Origin: Thermoanaerobacterium butyriciformans
Lineage (GTDB): Bacteria; Bacillota; Thermoanaerobacteria; Thermoanaerobacterales; Thermoanaerobacteraceae
Assembly (NCBI RefSeq): GCF_017874545.1
Contig: NZ_JAGGLT010000010.1
Coordinates: 1 to 64,000 of the forward strand
Reading direction: 5' to 3'
Length of the DNA: 64,000 nt
The notes under the pieces are model-generated. The model made no database searches, was not told where the DNA came from, and saw only the letters and a list, made by a program, of their open reading frames with translations. Position 1 is the stretch's first letter. Every line of letters begins with the position of its first letter. The translations under genes were made by a program, and so were the position numbers. This document shows positions 1 to 9,820 of the stretch, piece after piece.

Positions 1-92
1 GCGATGGACACCCTTGCGGTTCAGCTAGTGGTTCCCACTACCAAGCCCACAGCGGACTTTCACCGCCTAGTTATCGCCCATGCCGGGCGCAC
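1..92 (-). mobile_element. group II intron, 5' end only (class C-like), cut by window edge
   Basis: Read on the minus strand from 92, the sequence starts GTGCGCCCGGCATGGGCG and continues through a GGTGAAAGTCC box and a CGCAAGGGTGTCC box. This is the order seen in domain I of bacterial group IIC introns such as the Oceanobacillus iheyensis intron, recalled from memory. The intron would run leftward out of the window, so its reverse transcriptase ORF and domains V/VI cannot be seen. Its 5' splice point lies about 10 nt past a GC-rich terminator hairpin (103-118), the known insertion preference of class C introns. The plus-strand ORF across this stretch is not a gene. Confidence 0.8.
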
Positions 93-97
93 AATAC

Positions 98-119
98 TGA
101 AAGCGGGGATGCCCCCGCC
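98..119 (-). terminator. rho-independent terminator of the DUF1659-DUF2922 pair, used as intron target
   Basis: The minus strand has stem GCGGGG / CCCCGC with a GCAT loop, followed by TTTCAGTATT and then the intron. It lies 4 nt after the DUF2922 stop codon. The T tract is short, so the intron may have replaced part of it. Confidence 0.7.
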
Positions 120-122
120 ATC

Positions 123-341
123 TTACTTGACTGTAAATTCTTTTTCTGTTGTGGATATAAGGCTGGCACTAACTGCTTCTACCAGCTCACCGCCGTTTGT
201 GTCAAATATGTTTTTTGAGATTATAGTATCCATCGCTGTTTTTACTTGATCATCTGTCAATGTTTCAAGGGCATTATCTACATTGATTCTAAAATTGCTG
301 CCAAGCTTATTTTTAAAATTCATCTGAAGTTGAACTGCCAC
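123..341 (-). CDS. DUF2922 family small protein
   Basis: This is a small protein of about 72 aa with the pattern of the DUF2922 family (VxLQMNFKNxLG near the N terminus, then NALETLTDDQVKTAMDTII). It has no signal peptide or membrane segment, and the function is unknown. In Firmicutes these proteins are regularly paired with a DUF1659 protein, as here with the next gene upstream. I chose a GTG start because AAAGGAGG lies 7 nt before it; a longer reading from TTG would place the ribosome site inside the gene. A terminator and a group II intron follow immediately. Confidence 0.8.
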   Translation of the reverse strand: MAVQLQMNFKNKLGSNFRINVDNALETLTDDQVKTAMDTIISKNIFDTNGGELVEAVSASLISTTEKEFTVK

Positions 342-378
342 ACTAAAACCTCCTTTCTTTGCCAATTAGTTTAGATTA

Positions 379-603
379 TTACTCCTGTGCTAGATCAACT
401 TGATTTATGCGTGTCACAGATTTTACAGGATATGTTTGAAGTCCACTTAAAATTACAGCTACGTCCATGACATCCTGATCCAAAGCAGAACTTTTGATAT
501 TGTTGTAAGTCCTGCTTCTTACGATGTCAACACCTCTTTCGTCTTTCCCAGTAATGTATGATATTGAAAGCCTTGAGCCCTGCGGAGTTGATATAACAGC
601 CAT
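379..603 (-). CDS. DUF1659 family small protein
   Basis: This 74-aa protein matches the DUF1659 pattern: MAVISTPQGSRLSI at the start, then a central RSRTYNNIK and a C-terminal hydrophobic segment around VAVILSGLQ. The function is unknown. An AAGGAGGTGTCAAG-ATG context gives a clear start. It is the first gene of a two-gene unit with the DUF2922 protein 37 bp downstream; the two families commonly co-occur. No upstream promoter was recognised beyond an AT-rich stretch before the pepV terminator. Confidence 0.8.
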   Translation of the reverse strand: MAVISTPQGSRLSISYITGKDERGVDIVRSRTYNNIKSSALDQDVMDVAVILSGLQTYPVKSVTRINQVDLAQE

Positions 604-666
604 CTTGACACCTCCTTTTTAATTTTTACACTTATAATATAGAAAAAAATCAAAAATCTTACCCAT

Positions 667-712
667 AAAAAAAGCAGGAAATTATCTTAAAAGATAAAAT
701 CCTGCTTTTTAA
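667..712 (-). terminator. terminator after the PepV-like gene
   Basis: An AAAAAGCAGGA stem pairs with TCCTGCTTTTTTT on the minus strand across an internal ATCTTTTAAGAT hairpin. It starts about 10 nt after the dipeptidase stop. Confidence 0.85.
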
Positions 713-722
713 GTGATATCCC

Positions 723-2117
723 CTATTTCGCCAGCTCATATATGGCACGGGCATATATCTTTGCATTTAAAATGAGATCATCTATTTCAATGTACTCATT
801 TGCTTGATGATCAAGATCAGGTTTCCCTGGGAAAATCGGTCCAAAAGCCACCATATTTTTCATTTCTTTCGCATACGTTCCACCACCTATTGAAAGAGGC
901 TCATCTTTCCTTCCTGTCACATCTTCATAAACCTTCATAAGAGTTTTTATGAGAAAATGGTCCTTTGGAAAATAAAGTGGCGGCTGATGCATCATATTCT
1001 CGACTTTAATACCATATTCTCCTATTTTCTCATTAAATGGATTCATCAAGTCTTCATATTTAAATGTAACCGGATACCTTATATTTAGTCCGATGGCGCC
1101 TTTCTCCTCATTTAAATTAATTGTGCCGACATTAAACGAAATCTCTCCTGTATCATCTTTCAAATTTACTCCAAATGTCTTGCCATTTGTTTCAAGCCCC
1201 ACATTTTTCGCAAAAAAATCTATGAATTTCTTCACATCATCCTTTTGCTGATAGATAACATTTAAAAACAATATAAGCTGCATTATGGCATTCTTGCCAA
1301 GATGAGGAAGACTTCCATGTGCAGACACTCCGCGAGATTTGATGACAAGCATGTCATTTTCAATACCGCAATCTAAATCAAAGCCTGTCACATCTCTAAA
1401 TCTTTTTACTTCATCTGGGATACTTACTCTTCGTTTTTCATCTTTGACAATTATTGCACATTCACAATAATCAGGGACCATGTTTGGCCTGTTGCCGCCT
1501 TTTATGTACTTTATAACAATATCATCATTCTTTTTTAGAAAATCTTTTACGACCTCAAACATAGTTATACCCTTTTCTGCGTATATAACTGGATAATTTG
1601 CATCTGGAGTAAAACCTATTGTAGGTGCTTCATCATGCTTTAGATAGTATTCTATCTCTTTTGAACCCGTTTCTTCATTTGTGCCAAACAATATCCTTAC
1701 TCTCTTACTTAATTTAAGACCTGAATCTTTAATCGCCTTTAAAGCATAAAGAGAAGCCATAATTGGGCCTTTATCATCTATCGCACCCCTGCCGTATATT
1801 TTCCCATCGTGTATTTCAGCACCATATGGAGGATAATCCCATCCATCACCTTCCGGAACAACATCTAAATGTCCAAGAACACCTACCATATCATCTCCTT
1901 CGCCGTGCTCAGCATAGCCCACATATCCATCGACATTTTTTGTCTTAAATCCAAGGCTATCGGCAATCATGAGAGCTTTTTCTAAAGCTTTTCCTGGTCC
2001 TTCCCCATACGGCATACCAGGCTTCGGCTCCCCTTCAGTGCTCTTTATTTTAATAATCTCCTGTGTAGACTTCACCAACTCATCCTTTAAAATATCTACA
2101 TACTGATCTAATATCAT
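723..2117 (-). CDS. pepV: M20-family dipeptidase, PepV-like
   Basis: This is a zinc metallopeptidase of about 464 aa, the usual PepV length, cleaving dipeptides in the cytoplasm. Visible landmarks are GHLDVVPEGDGW (first metal histidine plus catalytic aspartate), GRGAIDDKGP (bridging aspartate), GTNEETGSKEIEYY (catalytic glutamate pair) and a C-terminal GGGTYAKEMKN segment typical of PepV. The start is the ATG preceded by AGGAGGGCTTTTT, seven codons into the longest reading frame. It is monocistronic, with its own terminator. No signal peptide is present. Confidence 0.9.
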   Translation of the reverse strand: MILDQYVDILKDELVKSTQEIIKIKSTEGEPKPGMPYGEGPGKALEKALMIADSLGFKTKNVDGYVGYAEHGEGDDMVGVLGHLDVVPEGDGWDYPPYGAEIHDGKIYGRGAIDDKGPIMASLYALKAIKDSGLKLSKRVRILFGTNEETGSKEIEYYLKHDEAPTIGFTPDANYPVIYAEKGITMFEVVKDFLKKNDDIVIKYIKGGNRPNMVPDYCECAIIVKDEKRRVSIPDEVKRFRDVTGFDLDCGIENDMLVIKSRGVSAHGSLPHLGKNAIMQLILFLNVIYQQKDDVKKFIDFFAKNVGLETNGKTFGVNLKDDTGEISFNVGTINLNEEKGAIGLNIRYPVTFKYEDLMNPFNEKIGEYGIKVENMMHQPPLYFPKDHFLIKTLMKVYEDVTGRKDEPLSIGGGTYAKEMKNMVAFGPIFPGKPDLDHQANEYIEIDDLILNAKIYARAIYELAK

Positions 2118-2271
2118 AAAAAGCCCTCCTACCACAATATTATAATACCATTATAGTCTCTTTTTATAGTGAAATAAAGCAATAAAGACAGCATTCGCCC
2201 TTCTAAAGAGGAATGAGCTTCCTATTGTAATGACAATTTACTACCTCAAAAAAGTTCATTTTTATAATATG

Positions 2272-3090
2272 TTAATGTAAATATGCAATAATTTGTTCAA
2301 AGTATTTTCCTCTTTCTTTTTTATTATTAACAGTACCCACAACACTATCCTTTAAAAATAAAATATCTTTGCCAGTCCTAACTTTATAATGAAGGCAGGC
2401 TTTATACAGCATTTCTCTCTGGCTTTTTGTAAGCTTCAAATTATAAGATATTTCGTCTATCAAGCCCAATTCATCTCTTTTAAATATCTCATTTTCGTTT
2501 TTCATAAAGTCTTGAGCCCTTTTTATGAACACATCGATTTTATCTAAATTTTTCTCAATAATGGATGAAACCACATTTTTATCAACAATATCAACACCTA
2601 TCCTGTCAGAAACTAACTTAATCAAAAATATCCTGTGCTGTTCTACGTACTTCGATGCTGAAAGGTAAAAACCGCTGGATTCCATATCACACAAAGCTTC
2701 TTCTAACTCACTCACATCTTCTACTGGTTTATCAAAAGTTTCAATAGAATTCTCATAAAATTCGTGTTTCAGCAGTACATCTGTATAGTAATCTTTTCCT
2801 GTAGAAGCGTCCTTTATCTTATTTATAAGATATGGAGTGCCAATTTCTACATCATCTTTTGCACCACATATACCTATGTTTATTACAATATCCTCATCAA
2901 AAAGAAGATTTTTGGATAAAATATGAGACGTAGCTGCAGCACAGGCGATTTTTCCAACACCGGTTATTATTAATGTCGTATTATCGCTTTTAAAAATTTG
3001 ATAAAATCTATCATACATGTCTTTTTTTAAGCCATAATATTCTATAATAGGCTTTGCCTCCACATACATAGATACAGATATGTAAACCAT
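2272..3090 (-). CDS. nucleoside phosphorylase superfamily protein (MTAN-like) with C-terminal extension
   Basis: The N-terminal ~190 residues look like the PNP/UDP phosphorylase fold: TLIITGVGKIACAAATSHIL, VINIGICGAKDDVEIGTP (the GxxG-type phosphate/ribose loop), and an SDRIGVDIV segment where MTA/SAH nucleosidases keep their catalytic region. The C-terminal ~75 residues (from about FKRDELGLI) are helical and are not part of the core fold. The substrate cannot be told from sequence. The start has AAGGAG 10 nt upstream. A structured stretch and the murA terminator precede it, so it probably has its own transcription unit. Confidence 0.6.
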   Translation of the reverse strand: MVYISVSMYVEAKPIIEYYGLKKDMYDRFYQIFKSDNTTLIITGVGKIACAAATSHILSKNLLFDEDIVINIGICGAKDDVEIGTPYLINKIKDASTGKDYYTDVLLKHEFYENSIETFDKPVEDVSELEEALCDMESSGFYLSASKYVEQHRIFLIKLVSDRIGVDIVDKNVVSSIIEKNLDKIDVFIKRAQDFMKNENEIFKRDELGLIDEISYNLKLTKSQREMLYKACLHYKVRTGKDILFLKDSVVGTVNNKKERGKYFEQIIAYLH

Positions 3091-3230
3091 GATTTCTAAT
3101 CTCCTTTTTTTGTCAGATTCATGGAAAAATGCTTATAATATTATAATTCTTTTACCAAGCCTACACAAATAAATTTTTATTTCATACTATTAAATATAGA
3201 AGCAATAAAAGTCAGGTGTCAATGGTAATG

Positions 3231-3310
3231 AAAAAGGCGGGAGGTGCATTCCCGTCTTTTTCTTTTTCTGCAAATGTAAAGTTTGTATTGTTTCCAAATA
3301 CAATGCCTCC
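3231..3310 (-). other. possible structured leader RNA upstream of the nucleosidase-like gene
   Basis: On the minus strand, GGGAGGCATT (about 3310-3301) can pair with AATGCACCTCCC (about 3250-3239, with a small bulge), enclosing a perfect TTGTATT / AATACAA hairpin. The same 3' arm also forms a competing hairpin, GACGGGA with TCCCGCC, followed by TTTTT. Two mutually exclusive pairings ending in a T tract are what an attenuator looks like. It could also simply be a second terminator behind murA. No known riboswitch family was recognised. Confidence 0.4.
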
Positions 3311-3312
3311 CT

Positions 3313-3348
3313 TAAAAAAAGAAAGCGTACATAAGTACACTACGCTTT
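3313..3348 (-). terminator. murA terminator
   Basis: The minus-strand stem AAAGCGTA / TACGCTTT is followed by CTTTTTTT, and the stem begins at the murA stop codon. Confidence 0.85.
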
Positions 3349-4600
3349 AATCAACTCTATATATAATTGCACCTAGATTTTTTAGCTTTTCCTCTATATT
3401 TACATAACCTCTATCTATATGATGCACATCATTAATAATCGTCTTTCCTTCTGCTATGAGTCCTGCCAAAATCAGTGCAGCTCCAGCTCTTAGATCTGTA
3501 GCTTTAACCTCCGCCCCTGACAAATGATCGATTCCTGTTACTACTGCAGTTCTTCCTTCAATCTTTATGTCTGCACCCATCCTCTTTAATTCGTCCACAT
3601 GCATAAATCTATTTTCAAAGACTGTCTCTATAATTACACTAGTCCCTTTCGCTCCAGCCATCATTGCCATCATCTGCGCTTGCATATCTGTTGGAAATCC
3701 TGGATATGGAAGCGTCTTCACATCAACAGCCTTATAATTCCTATTTCCTTTAACTCTCACACCTGTACCTTCCTCAAATACATCAATACCGCATTCAGTT
3801 AGTTTAGCAATAATAGGTTTTATATGATCTACTATGACATTTTCTATAAGTACATCACCACCAGTCATGGCAGATGCAACCATATACGTACCAGCTTCGA
3901 TCCTGTCAGGTATAACCGTATGTTCTGTTCCTTTTAGTTCTTTTACACCTTCAATCCTTATTGTATCTGTACCAGCACCTTTTATATTTGCTCCCATCTT
4001 ATTTAAGAAATTGGCAAGGTCTACTACCTCAGGCTCTTCTGCTGCATTTTCTATCGTCGTAATACCATCAGCAAATACAGCAGCCATCATGATATTTTCA
4101 GTGGCGCCAACGCTGGGAAAATCTAAATATACCTTTTTACCTACAAGCTTTTTGGCCCTTGCCTCTACATATCCATGCCCTATATCTATCTCCGCCCCAA
4201 GAGTCTGAAACCCTTTCAAATGTAAATCAATCGGCCTTGTCCCTATTGCACATCCACCAGGCAGTGATATCTTTGCGCGGCCTAGTCTTGCTAGGATGGG
4301 CCCCATCACAAGAAAAGATGCTCTCATCTTTTTTACTAGATCATAAGGTGCCTCCACATCTTTTAAATTAACATTTATCTTTAATTTTCCGTCCTTAAAG
4401 GTACAATTGGCACCAAGAAATTTTATAAGTTCTATCATGACATTTACATCTTTAAGCTCTGGTACATCGTCTATAAGCACTTCTCCATATGACAATAGTG
4501 ATGCTGCAATGATTGGCAAAACAGAATTTTTCGCGCCACTTATCTTTACTGTACCTCTTAATGCAGGACTATTCTCAACAATGATTTTCGTGTATACCAC
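3347..4600 (-). CDS. murA: UDP-N-acetylglucosamine 1-carboxyvinyltransferase
   Basis: This enzyme transfers enolpyruvate from PEP to UDP-GlcNAc, the first committed step of peptidoglycan synthesis, in the cytosol. Its 417 aa are the normal length. SGAKNSVLP carries the substrate-binding lysine (about K24), and [10 protein letters not shown] carries the catalytic, fosfomycin-sensitive cysteine (about C117). C-terminal landmarks are [12 protein letters not shown] and [13 protein letters not shown]. The start is GTG with a GAGG that lies unusually close, so the true start is not fully certain. It follows ywmB by 9 bp, the ywmB-murAA order of Bacillus. Confidence 0.95.
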   Translation of the reverse strand: MVYTKIIVENSPALRGTVKISGAKNSVLPIIAASLLSYGEVLIDDVPELKDVNVMIELIKFLGANCTFKDGKLKINVNLKDVEAPYDLVKKMRASFLVMGPILARLGRAKISLPGGCAIGTRPIDLHLKGFQTLGAEIDIGHGYVEARAKKLVGKKVYLDFPSVGATENIMMAAVFADGITTIENAAEEPEVVDLANFLNKMGANIKGAGTDTIRIEGVKELKGTEHTVIPDRIEAGTYMVASAMTGGDVLIENVIVDHIKPIIAKLTECGIDVFEEGTGVRVKGNRNYKAVDVKTLPYPGFPTDMQAQMMAMMAGAKGTSVIIETVFENRFMHVDELKRMGADIKIEGRTAVVTGIDHLSGAEVKATDLRAGAALILAGLIAEGKTIINDVHHIDRGYVNIEEKLKNLGAIIYRVD

Positions 4601-4609
4601 CCTCTAATG

Positions 4610-5362
4610 TTAATATTCTATTGCTATTATTGGTGTCGCAATCCAGATATAAGTTTTGTCATCGAAACTGCTGTATCTTAATGCTACGTTTAAATTTATT
4701 TTTTCACTTCCCATCTCAATATATTCCTTAATTTTATTTGTGTGAGCAGAAATACTGACTAAATTTTCATCGTTTAAACCTTCCACTTTGACAGCGTTCG
4801 TGTCTTTCATCACTTCTTCTAATATACTACTTATTTTGTCCTTATTCAACTGTCCTTTGTATGCACCTACAAGGCATGTAGCAATTTCTGGGGTAAGGCT
4901 TAATTTGGAATAGGCTTTTTTTATTTTTTCGTTTTCACCAATCACGTCCTTATTGCCTTTCAGCAAATATTCATCTATCAAAATATATGTTTCATCTGCC
5001 ACATCATTTTTGACGCTTTGTACCACAATTGATATTTTTTTATTGCCTTCATCATATTCTGCATCACATTGTCTAAAATTAGCTTGATCTAATTTTGACA
5101 CTTTTACTTTTTTATCGTCAATTTCCATTGATTTTATAATTTTTTCTACAATCATATTCATTTCACTTATAGACGTAAATTTTGAATTCAACTTTGACCA
5201 TGCATTAATGTTGGAATATTCATAAGATGCTCCACTTTTTTCAAAGCTATTTTCCAAAACAACAATATCATTGCTTTTTGCTGAAAAAGCATCCATTTGA
5301 GAATTTAGCATGACAAACACGATTAATGTTGTTACAACAATCAATGATAACTTATTAAACAT
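4610..5362 (-). CDS. ywmB: YwmB-like (TATA-box-binding-like fold) secreted or membrane-anchored protein
   Basis: This protein of about 250 aa begins with an uncleaved-signal-like hydrophobic stretch ([18 protein letters not shown]), followed by an exported domain. The spacing and position directly before murA match ywmB of Bacillus (DUF1779). The sequence fits that family loosely ([20 protein letters not shown], and an [11 protein letters not shown]-like C terminus). The start is ATG with GGAGG 7 nt upstream; the longer frame would add 43 non-signal residues that overlap an RNA hairpin. The function is unknown. Confidence 0.7.
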   Translation of the reverse strand: MFNKLSLIVVTTLIVFVMLNSQMDAFSAKSNDIVVLENSFEKSGASYEYSNINAWSKLNSKFTSISEMNMIVEKIIKSMEIDDKKVKVSKLDQANFRQCDAEYDEGNKKISIVVQSVKNDVADETYILIDEYLLKGNKDVIGENEKIKKAYSKLSLTPEIATCLVGAYKGQLNKDKISSILEEVMKDTNAVKVEGLNDENLVSISAHTNKIKEYIEMGSEKINLNVALRYSSFDDKTYIWIATPIIAIEY

Positions 5363-5390
5363 ATTCATTCCTCCATAATCGAAATAAAAG

Positions 5391-5451
5391 TGGGCGGTAT
5401 CATACGGTAAATTCACAAGGGGGATAATAAATTCACCATATGTTCCGCCCA
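5391..5451 (-). other. 61-nt near-perfect hairpin between wecB and ywmB
   Basis: TGGGCGG...CCGCCCA encloses an ATAYGGTRAATT / AATTYACCRTAT arm, giving about 19 paired bases with one small internal mismatch and a ~16-nt loop. On the minus strand it is followed by CTTTTATTT, and the ywmB ribosome site comes about 20 nt later. It may be the wecB terminator, a processing site or a leader attenuator. Confidence 0.6.
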
Positions 5452-5508
5452 ACCTAATATAATTATTGACAATTTTAATGTATTTATACATAAAAAATAG
5501 GACTATCC

Positions 5509-6672
5509 TTAATTTAGGATCGTCCTGCTGCCTTTAAATTCATCCGGCTTTTCATCCATCATGCCAAATACATATTTTATAGCGCTTACAATGCGCTTTG
5601 ATGCATTGCCATCACCATATGGGTTTACTGCATTTGCCATCCTGTCGTATTCATTTTTATCTGTAAGTAGAAGTTTTGCTTCACTGTACACTCTATCAAA
5701 ATCCGTCCCTATTATCTTTACGGTACCTGCTTCAACTGCTTCAGGCCTTTCTGTCACATCCCTTAGAACCAAGACAGGCTTACCTAATGATGGCACTTCT
5801 TCCTGAAGCCCTCCTGAATCTGTCATAACCATGTAACACCTTTTTAAGAGATTGTGCATTTCATCTGTGTCAATTGGATTAAGCAGCAATACATTTTCAA
5901 TATCATCAAGAATACTAAAAACAGCATCTCTTACGATAGGATTTTTGTGGACTGGATATATTATATACGTATCTTTAAAATCCACCGCAATCTTTCTTAA
6001 TGCATTGCATATACTCTCTATAGGTTCACCCCAGTTCTCTCTCCTATGAGCCGTTACAACAACTACTCTTTTATTTTCATAGTCTATATTGTTTAATCTG
6101 TCATCCCGAAATACATAATTATCTTTAACAGTATATTTCATTGCATCTATGACTGTATTTCCAGTTACGAAAATGTCTTTTTCACATACACCTTCTCTTA
6201 ATAAATTGTCCTTTGCCGTCTGTGTGGGTGCAAAATGTATATCCGTAAGAACTCCTGTAAGCTTTCTATTCATCTCCTCAGGATATGGAAACCATTTATC
6301 GTGAGACCTTAATCCGGCCTCTACATGGCCTACCTTTATCCTCTTGTAAAAAGCCGACAAGGCAGAAACAAAAGTTGTAGTTGTATCACCATGTACGAGA
6401 ATTAAATCAGGTTTTTCCTTTTCTAAAACTTCGTCAAGTCCTTTTAAGACAGATGACGTTATAGCAGACAGTGATTGATTTTTCTTCATTACATCAAGAT
6501 CGTACTTAGATTTAATATTAAAAAGCCTCAGCACCTGATCCAGCATGTCCCGGTGCTGAGCTGTAACACAAACTACCGTTTCTATATCGCTGGCACTTTC
6601 CAACTCTTTTACAAGTGGTGCCATTTTTATTGCTTCTGGTCTTGTACCAAAAATCGGCATAACTTTTAGCAT
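5509..6672 (-). CDS. wecB: UDP-N-acetylglucosamine 2-epimerase (non-hydrolysing)
   Basis: This enzyme interconverts UDP-GlcNAc and UDP-ManNAc, supplying ManNAc for teichoic-acid linkage units or secondary cell-wall polymers. Its 387 aa are of normal length. Landmarks are [13 protein letters not shown] at the N terminus, [26 protein letters not shown], and [14 protein letters not shown], which contacts the UDP and allosteric ligand. AAGGAGCTGAAGAC precedes the ATG. It lies 18 bp behind the tagO-like gene, so the two make one lipid-linked sugar unit. S-layer anchoring by the SLH proteins in this window depends on such wall polymers (family knowledge). Confidence 0.94.
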   Translation of the reverse strand: MLKVMPIFGTRPEAIKMAPLVKELESASDIETVVCVTAQHRDMLDQVLRLFNIKSKYDLDVMKKNQSLSAITSSVLKGLDEVLEKEKPDLILVHGDTTTTFVSALSAFYKRIKVGHVEAGLRSHDKWFPYPEEMNRKLTGVLTDIHFAPTQTAKDNLLREGVCEKDIFVTGNTVIDAMKYTVKDNYVFRDDRLNNIDYENKRVVVVTAHRRENWGEPIESICNALRKIAVDFKDTYIIYPVHKNPIVRDAVFSILDDIENVLLLNPIDTDEMHNLLKRCYMVMTDSGGLQEEVPSLGKPVLVLRDVTERPEAVEAGTVKIIGTDFDRVYSEAKLLLTDKNEYDRMANAVNPYGDGNASKRIVSAIKYVFGMMDEKPDEFKGSRTILN

Positions 6673-6690
6673 GTCTTCAGCTCCTTATAT

Positions 6691-7725
6691 TTACACATTC
6701 ATATTTTTCGCCTTATGTCCATACAATCCCATTTTATCTGCTCCCCATAAAATTGCTAAAATTGCGATAATCAATATTATATAGCCTTTTGCACCATTTG
6801 TGGAGGATATAAGTATCGCGCTTAAACCTAAGAACAAACTTACACCATACATGACAAAAACTGCCTGTCTCTGCGAAAGACCCAATGCTAAAAGCCTGTG
6901 GTGCAGATGTCCTTTATCTGCCTCCATAATAGGCTTTTTATTTGCTATACGTCTTATTATCGCAAATGCTGTATCAAACACAGGAACTCCTAAAGCCAAA
7001 ATCGGCACAGCAATTGCTATAGCCGCAGCAGATTTTACAGCACCTTGAATAGATACTGCCGATAAAATAAAGCCTAAAAACATGGCACCTGTATCGCCCA
7101 TAAATATCTTCGCAGGATTAAAATTGTACGGTAAGAATCCAAGTGCAGCACCTGTTACAGCAACAGTAATAAGTGCTGTAGCATATCGTCCGTTTAAAAG
7201 AGATACTACAAATAGGGATCCAGATGATATGGATGCTATTCCTGCAGCAAGTCCATCAAGCCCGTCAATTAGATTCATAGCATTCGTAATGCCTACTATC
7301 CAAAATACACTGAGTGGTATTGCAAAAACTCCTATGTTTATCATGCCATCTCCAAATGGATTCGTTAACCAATCAATTCTAACACCACTTAGGACAACTA
7401 CCAATGATGCTACAAGCTGTCCTAAAAGTTTCACTCTCGCCTTTAATTCATATTTATCGTCAAATATTCCAAGTACAACTATAATTGTACTTCCTACAAT
7501 TATTCCAAGATTAGTCTGGGATTTTGGCAGAAATAAAAGTATGCTAAGAATTGTGCCAAGGTAAATGGCTAATCCGCCGATAAGTGGTACTGGCTTCTTA
7601 TGAACACGCCTTTTATCCTTTGGTATATCAATGGCTCCAATCTTGTAAGCCAATTTCTTTGCCGCCGGTGTAGCCATAAGTGCAACCACAAAAGCCACCA
7701 CAAACGACAAGATGTATATTCCCAT
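6691..7725 (-). CDS. tagO: undecaprenyl-phosphate GlcNAc-1-phosphate transferase (TagO/WecA type)
   Basis: This integral membrane enzyme (344 aa, about ten hydrophobic segments) links GlcNAc-1-P to undecaprenyl phosphate. It carries the family motifs: RRVHKKPVPLIGG, NAMNLIDGLDGLAAG (catalytic aspartates), FNPAKIFMGDTGAMFLGF, and a cytoplasmic HLHHRLL histidine loop. These fit TagO/WecA better than MraY. It starts at ATG with GGGGAG upstream. It forms an operon with wecB. The gene symbol follows Firmicute usage; the exact downstream polymer is not shown by sequence. Confidence 0.92.
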   Translation of the reverse strand: MGIYILSFVVAFVVALMATPAAKKLAYKIGAIDIPKDKRRVHKKPVPLIGGLAIYLGTILSILLFLPKSQTNLGIIVGSTIIVVLGIFDDKYELKARVKLLGQLVASLVVVLSGVRIDWLTNPFGDGMINIGVFAIPLSVFWIVGITNAMNLIDGLDGLAAGIASISSGSLFVVSLLNGRYATALITVAVTGAALGFLPYNFNPAKIFMGDTGAMFLGFILSAVSIQGAVKSAAAIAIAVPILALGVPVFDTAFAIIRRIANKKPIMEADKGHLHHRLLALGLSQRQAVFVMYGVSLFLGLSAILISSTNGAKGYIILIIAILAILWGADKMGLYGHKAKNMNV

Positions 7726-7796
7726 TTTAACACTCCCCTGAATGTTTATACATATTTATATAATATGCCACAATTGACCTTATTGTCAACTACATC

Positions 7797-8243
7797 TTAT
7801 CTATCTATTTTTACCACTTCAATAGAGGCTTCTTTAAAATACTCAAAAGATAGCTTATCAGGGTAGTCCCCTTCATAAACAACCCTTTTTATTCCTGCAT
7901 TTATAATCATCTTAGCACACATAGAGCAAGGACTTGCACTTACATAAATTGTAGCATCTTTAGTGCTGACACCATTTAATGCTGCCTGTATTATGGCATT
8001 CTGCTCAGCGTGGGTTCCCCTGCACAGCTCATGTCTTTCACCTGATGGTATATTTAGATTTTCTCTCATGCAGCCAACTTCTTCACAGTGTTTAAGCCTT
8101 GTTGGTGCACCATTGTATCCCGTCGATATGATATGCTTGTCCTTGACGATGACGGCACCTACCTGTCTTCTCAAGCAGGTAGAACGGGTCTTTACGACAT
8201 CCACCACCATCATAAAGTACTCATCCCATGAAGGCCTCATCAT
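7797..8243 (-). CDS. deoxycytidylate (dCMP) deaminase, ComEB family
   Basis: This zinc deaminase converts dCMP to dUMP for thymidylate synthesis. The zinc motifs are THAEQNAI and [19 protein letters not shown] at the start and GYNGAP are typical of the dCMP subfamily. About 148 aa. I chose the ATG after AGAGGAATGTA; the longer reading starts inside upp. It follows upp by about 10 bp and was probably co-transcribed with upp and rpiB, a nucleotide-salvage unit. Confidence 0.92.
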   Translation of the reverse strand: MMRPSWDEYFMMVVDVVKTRSTCLRRQVGAVIVKDKHIISTGYNGAPTRLKHCEEVGCMRENLNIPSGERHELCRGTHAEQNAIIQAALNGVSTKDATIYVSASPCSMCAKMIINAGIKRVVYEGDYPDKLSFEYFKEASIEVVKIDR

Positions 8244-8253
8244 TACATTCCTC

Positions 8254-8886
<633 letters not shown>

Positions 8887-8902
8887 TTACTTACCTCCTA
8901 TG

Positions 8903-9349
8903 TTATCTTGAATACTTCTTTTCAATTTCTGTAATCTTATCAAGTCTTTTTTGATGTCTTCCACCTTGAAATTCCGCATTAAGCCATTCATCAACTAAAA
9001 TAGCTGCAAGACCTGGTCCTACAACTCTTCCCCCCATGCAAAGCACATTTGCATTATTGTGCTCTTTTGAGTACCTTGCTGAAAATGCATCAGATACGTG
9101 AGCTGCTCTGATTCCAGGCACCTTATTGGCAGCAATTGAAATGCCCACACCAGTTCCACACAAAAGTATACCTTTTTCAAACTGGCCACTGGCTACTGCC
9201 TCCGCTACTTTTAATGCGTAATCAGGATAATCTACTGATTCCTCGCTAAATGTACCAAAATCTTTGTATTCAATTCCTTTCTCATCTAAGTGCTTCTTAA
9301 TAGCTTCTTTAAGCTCATATCCACCGTGATCAGAACCTATTGCAATCAT
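8903..9349 (-). CDS. rpiB: ribose-5-phosphate isomerase B
   Basis: This enzyme interconverts ribose 5-phosphate and ribulose 5-phosphate. Its 148 aa match RpiB. The N terminus MIAIGSDHGGYELK, the active-site stretch GILLCGTGVGISIAANK with its cysteine, and HNNANVLCMGGRV are diagnostic. It is 14 bp downstream of the ywlE-like gene and 16 bp upstream of upp, in one operon. Confidence 0.95.
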   Translation of the reverse strand: MIAIGSDHGGYELKEAIKKHLDEKGIEYKDFGTFSEESVDYPDYALKVAEAVASGQFEKGILLCGTGVGISIAANKVPGIRAAHVSDAFSARYSKEHNNANVLCMGGRVVGPGLAAILVDEWLNAEFQGGRHQKRLDKITEIEKKYSR

Positions 9350-9363
9350 TAAAATGCTCCTTT

Positions 9364-9804
9364 CTACAATTTTTCAATTATGCGCATGATAGCTTCATAT
9401 ATATCTTCAGCCGTTTTCTTGTATACATCTTTTCCTCGGCCAAATGGGTCATCTATGTCACCTTTAAGATCTGCAAATTCATTTAACGTAAAAATCTTGT
9501 CTGCAAATTCTGGATATTTTGTAATAAGAGATTCTCTCTGCATGTCAGTCATAGAAAACACAAAATCAGCATTTTCCAAATATTCTCTTTTGATACTGCG
9601 AGATCTGTGATTTGATATGTCTATATTGTATTCCTCTTTTAAAACCTGGATTGCTTCATCTGTAGCAGGCAATCCATCATAAGTCATAATTCCTGCAGAC
9701 TCCGCTACATGTTCTATGCCTTTTTCTTTAGCGATGTGGTTAAATATCCCTTCCGCCATGCTGCTTCTGCATGTATTTCCAGTACAGACAAATAATACCT
9801 TCAT
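9364..9804 (-). CDS. ywlE: low-molecular-weight phosphatase, YwlE-like (probable protein-arginine phosphatase)
   Basis: The P-loop FVCTGNTCRSSMAEG sits at residues ~5-19 with catalytic C7 and R13, and the general-acid aspartates lie in DIDDPFGRG. A threonine at position 11 of the P-loop, rather than the isoleucine or leucine of tyrosine phosphatases, is the known determinant of phosphoarginine specificity in Bacillus YwlE. Gene order ywlC-ywlE-rpiB is also that of Bacillus. The ATG chosen gives a normal 146 aa; AAGGAG is about 12 nt away. No McsB kinase gene is in the window. Confidence 0.85.
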   Translation of the reverse strand: MKVLFVCTGNTCRSSMAEGIFNHIAKEKGIEHVAESAGIMTYDGLPATDEAIQVLKEEYNIDISNHRSRSIKREYLENADFVFSMTDMQRESLITKYPEFADKIFTLNEFADLKGDIDDPFGRGKDVYKKTAEDIYEAIMRIIEKL

Positions 9805-9820
9805 ATTAACTATTTGCTCC

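Noticed and set aside
4-249. An 81-aa plus-strand ORF across the left edge
   Set aside because: It lies over the group II intron and the DUF2922 gene, has no ribosome site, and the intron signature explains the region better.
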